From Colius striatus (lineage: Eukaryota > Chordata > Aves > Coliiformes > Coliidae), in assembly GCF_028858725.1 (NCBI RefSeq), contig NC_084759.1, forward strand, positions 96,902,362 through 96,966,361: a stretch of DNA of 64,000 nucleotides, read 5' to 3'. Both the position numbers and the translations under genes were made by a program. Numbering within the stretch: position 1 is the first letter of the stretch; each line of letters starts with the position of its first letter. The notes beneath the pieces are model-generated. The model worked only from the letters and a program-made list of their open reading frames with translations, was not told the DNA's origin and did no database searches. Of this stretch, positions 60,626 through 64,000 are shown one piece after another.

Positions 60626-62764
60626 AATTTTAAAGCTAGATGGCATATTCCATTTGTCTGCTGTGGTAATTGTAGAAGTGCCCTCAAGCCAGCCACCAAA
60701 AAGTAATTTCTTTATTGACCTGATCTATTTTGCAGTCCATAAAGAGAACCATTTTGAGTCTGCATGGAACTGAGTAGAGAAGTGGTTTTTACTACAGCAG
60801 TAGTTATCCTAAGTGAGATGTGAACATGCAATATGATGTAATCAAATCACAATTTTCCCAGACAGAAAACCAGAACCAGAGAAGAATACTTCTTTCTTGT
60901 CTTTTAGATAACAGAAAGGTATAGATCAAATATAAATTATTCAGTCTTGTTGCACTTCACTCACAAGCTAACATCTCAAGCCTTGACAACTGGAGCAGCC
61001 AACAAAGCATTTCATTGTTGTTTTTAGATACCACCTCGAGTCTCCTTGCCTAGGTAGTTTTTTAACATAGGTAAAATAATGAACTTTCCCTCAGGCTCTA
61101 CACTTACAAATGGCTGAACTCTACCAGATGAAATAATTAAAAACAGTATGAAACATACATTGAGCACTGGTTTTTAAACAGCACGTAAAAAACTTCACCA
61201 CTGATGGCAAATTGATACATACAGATCTAATGAAGGAGATTATTGCAGAGAAACTAAAAAATTGGCATAGCCTGGGTAATGTAGATTTACAGAAATTGAC
61301 TCAAAAATTTTTACACCTGCCTTAAGAAATAACTTCATCTTGAATCATTTGAAAACTTAGCTGGTGAAAAGCTCCATTGCTTCCACAGCAAGCTATAGAT
61401 AGAAATTGTGGGAATCTAATGCCATTGGAAGAAAGAAAATTTAAGTCTTTGAGATATAATGCAGCCAAAGATCCTTGCATATCTCTTCCATGAAAAATAA
61501 GATAAAAGCTGAAGTTAGAAATATTAGTGGAAAGGCCTCACTATTGCCAGAAACCAACAGGTGCATGCTTAAAAGCTTCACTCATACCAGCATAAAGATG
61601 GAGTTATCCTTTAGAAGACATTACAGGAAGAATGGTGGTGGATCACCTCAACAGGGGATGATGAAGGAGGATATGGACAGAGACTGTGAAGCAATTCTAT
61701 GAGAGGTCAGTAGCCAAATGTTCAAAGCTAGCACTGGCTAACTGGAAAAAAACAGCACTTTCTTGCAAGACCTTAAACACATCAATTTTGCTTACCAGCT
61801 GTGCCACTAAACCATTTCCAGCTGTCCTAGGACAGAATAATAATTCTCTCACATTCATGTAAGAGTAATAACTCCATTTCAACTGGACTTGCCATTCCTT
61901 AAGGGACTACTTAGCTCACCTTACTTAAGAATTTACCTGAAGGGGATGCTTCAAGACATTACAGCCTCACTTGTCAATGATGTCTGAGGTCATCATGCTC
62001 TCTTGGTTACATACACAAGACTTTCAAGTCAACACAGTCTTTCATAAAGCTTTGCTGCTCTAAGGAAGAACTCAGCATTCAGAAGAACGTGGCAAACTTC
62101 CCATCTGGTTTTCTGCCCATACTTGAAACCTCACTGCTGATAGAGCACCTTAGTTAATAGTGCTAACTGCAAATATATAGAAAAAGTTTAGAAACAATAA
62201 ATTCTAGAATATTTATTAGCAAAACAATTTCATTAGTAAATGCAGCTTATAACAGCCCAAGAAGTCCTCACACTTTCTCTAGATATTAATCTTTGCCTCC
62301 TTCCCTGAAGAGAAAATGTATGCTATCATAACCAATGAAAGCAGAGCAGACACTTCAACAGTGTGGTAGATGTATCAGGCATAAGACCATCACACCACAA
62401 CAGGATGTGCGTACATGAATTTATCTTGTTCTGTAGAATGGACTAATTAAACAAGAAATCCTGATGCTTACAAAGTGAAAAAGTATCAGACTTATGATCT
62501 GCTTCTTTAAGTACAGTTAGTTTGGAAACCCTGTGCATCTTTGATATGATCTTTAAAGATGGATACTCACCCCACTTTTCCCTGTGAACTCAAATTTCAG
62601 CCAAAATTGCTTGTTCCAAGGAAAGATATCATATTTTTATAAATCCAAATATACCATCTTCCTCTCAAGGCACATTAGGGGGAAAAAAACCCCAAAAAAC
62701 AACAAAACCAAATCCAAAACTTTCACAGATAAATTATACAAGACAATTTCAAAGACCATCTTAC

Positions 62765-62818
62765 CCGGGGATGGGTCCTGCTCAGGAAAAAAGACTCTAC
62801 CAGCTTTCTACTGGGACA
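62765..62818 (-). other. MAP3K7CL: Candidate 5' leader exon of MAP3K7CL
   Basis: The segment is bounded by an acceptor with a good pyrimidine tract (GCTTTGTCTTCTCAG) and a consensus donor (CCGG|GTAAGA). In the phase that fits the exon at 57980 it ends CCG G, so the joined codon is GGC (Gly), giving PSPGHK across the junction. Upstream in this frame the codons read KAGRVFFPEQDPSP, preceded by TAG at 62810-62808. A later acceptor just after that TAG (exon start 62807) would remove the stop. With the first acceptor, no ATG lies between the TAG and the MITT start, which would make all upstream exons untranslated. Splice signals of this quality also occur by chance. Confidence 0.35.
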
Positions 62819-64000
62819 CTGAGAAGACAAAGCAGGGTATGGTCAATAAAGTGTTTCATTTTCAGAGTGGGAAAAGAGCACATGAACTTTGCTCTTCCTA
62901 AATGATTCCCGTGTCTCTGAAGCTGACTGAAAGTGAAGCTCCAAGCACTATAATTTGTTATTATTAATGCCAAGCTCTTTCTTTTATCATAGGACTTTAA
63001 TAAGAAAGAAGCAGATATTCTTGTGATATCATGCAGGGGATTAAGCCAGTGATATTAACACTCCAGAATATTCCCATATTAAGTCACCCACACAATACTG
63101 TTAAAGTGCAATACTGACAGGAATGATGTGACATTACCAAATTAGCATTAGTCAAGACGACATATTGCTTCTAGAAATGACATAATATTGATGTTTCTCA
63201 TAGGAAAGAAGTGAAAATAGGCACTCTCAGTTTCTCTCTAAAAAAAGACATTTTTAAAAATACTTTGGGGATTTTTTTTACATATGATTTTAAGTACTCC
63301 ACAGAGGAGAATTTCAATGGTTTTATCACTTAAAGCGAAACATGTCTGCTACAGGATTTGTATCAGGTTGGTAATAATGACTCCCAAACATACTAGTTAC
63401 CTTTAAAAACCCGTAATTCTAGACAACTGAGAATAAGCACTAATTTGTTAAGTCACCTACTTATACCTACTCTGTGTTATGAATGGAAGCAGTTGTTTAG
63501 AGAGACTTGCTCTGCAATGCTGCCCCTTAGGGGACACATTCGAGAAATTCATCCATCTCATGTCAAAGAGCCTTTGAAGACAATAAAAGGAGAGCTGGTT
63601 CAGGACAGTATAACGTTGCACCATTCGAAACCTGTTAACTATTTGGTACTGATTATTCATCCATATGGTACATGGATGCAAAACTCCTTAATCACTTTAA
63701 AAAATTGCCTTTATTACATCAGTTTTTGTAAAAAAACAACACTGATTCCCCATACCCTGCTCATGCAAGCCTCTAATGACATCCTGGTTTTGATTTTATT
63801 GTTTTCCTCATGTGGTCATCCACAATAATCCAAGAAAAAAATAAAATCTCAAAATTAAATCAGTACTGCTTTTTAAAAAAATTATTTTTACCTACGTTTT
63901 TTAACTCTGTTGGCAATACCAGCTCATTATTTCAACACCATGAACAGTATGTAGGCTGTATAGCTCCTGCTTGCCCTCTCTAAATCCTGATTTTTATATG
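62819..64000. other. Right edge of window, no gene recognised
   Basis: The first exon and promoter of MAP3K7CL are not identifiable here and may lie beyond the window. A 127-codon open frame at 63445-63828 (plus), with a shorter overlapping antisense frame, shows no domain that I recognise. Confidence 0.5.

Larger units (their letters stand above)
58055..62764 (-). other. Probable MAP3K7CL intron or 5' flank
   Basis: No convincing exon. It contains the CR1 copy at 60281 and a T17 run at 60609. A block at 59327-59395 (ACGAGGAAATTGAAG) faintly recalls antisense MIR but is too weak to call. Confidence 0.5.

Noticed and set aside
62584-62901. Plus-strand 105-codon open frame over the candidate leader exon
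   Set aside because: Low-complexity Lys/Thr-rich segment with no family signal; the minus-strand splice sites explain more.
63445-63828. 127-codon plus-strand open frame near the right edge
   Set aside because: I considered a decayed retroelement piece but saw no conserved motif. It is low complexity towards the end.
1-64000. CRISPR arrays, tRNA or rRNA genes, operons, prokaryotic mobile elements
   Set aside because: No regularly spaced repeats, no cloverleaf candidates, and the gene structure is intron-containing and vertebrate.

Overview
This is AT-rich vertebrate chromosomal DNA, almost certainly from a bird. The evidence is two well-preserved CR1 LINE 3' ends with the 8-bp terminal repeat ATTCTATG, two older CR1 pieces, and a solo LTR resembling endogenous-retrovirus LTRs that I know from non-galliform birds. 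There is no bacterial-style gene organisation. Most short open frames are chance ORFs.

One protein-coding gene is recognisable. It is MAP3K7CL (MAP3K7/TAK1 C-terminal-like; C21orf7/TAKL in human), on the minus strand from about 58.05 kb (possibly 62.8 kb) down to 27.7 kb. Four exons (53877-53985, 45470-45528, 36124-36239, 27733-27913) splice in perfect phase into a 141-residue protein, against 142 for the short human form as I recall it. An AATAAA lies 60 nt past the stop. Two further exons upstream (57980-58054 and 56743-56822) have good splice sites and keep the same frame open. The second matches the TAK1 region just before its MITT motif in spacing. They contain no ATG, and neither does a phase-compatible candidate exon at 62765-62818, which carries an in-frame TAG. 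They are therefore either an N-terminal extension whose start lies elsewhere, or a 5' leader that preserves old coding sequence.

Layout: 1-27.65 kb is intergenic, with a CR1 piece (8.3 kb), a 1194-bp solo LTR with 5-bp target-site duplications (13.1-14.3 kb), an ancient palindromic repeat (19.0 kb), a CR1 tip (21.5 kb) and a 0.7-kb CR1 3' end (22.7-23.4 kb). From 27.65 kb to the right edge the window is MAP3K7CL exons and long introns. The introns hold two MIR-like CORE-SINE relics (44.1 and 50.1 kb), another ancient repeat (36.8 kb), a CR1 (60.3 kb) and homopolymer tracts. In human, MAP3K7CL lies between CCT8 and BACH1. If synteny holds, BACH1 is beyond base 1 and CCT8 beyond base 64000.

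I did not find a new multi-gene system. The observations most worth checking are the upstream MAP3K7CL exons, the 21-nt U tract beginning right after a 5' splice site, and the LTR tandem repeat whose 3-divisible units keep an ORF open. All homology statements are from memory of the families; no search was run.
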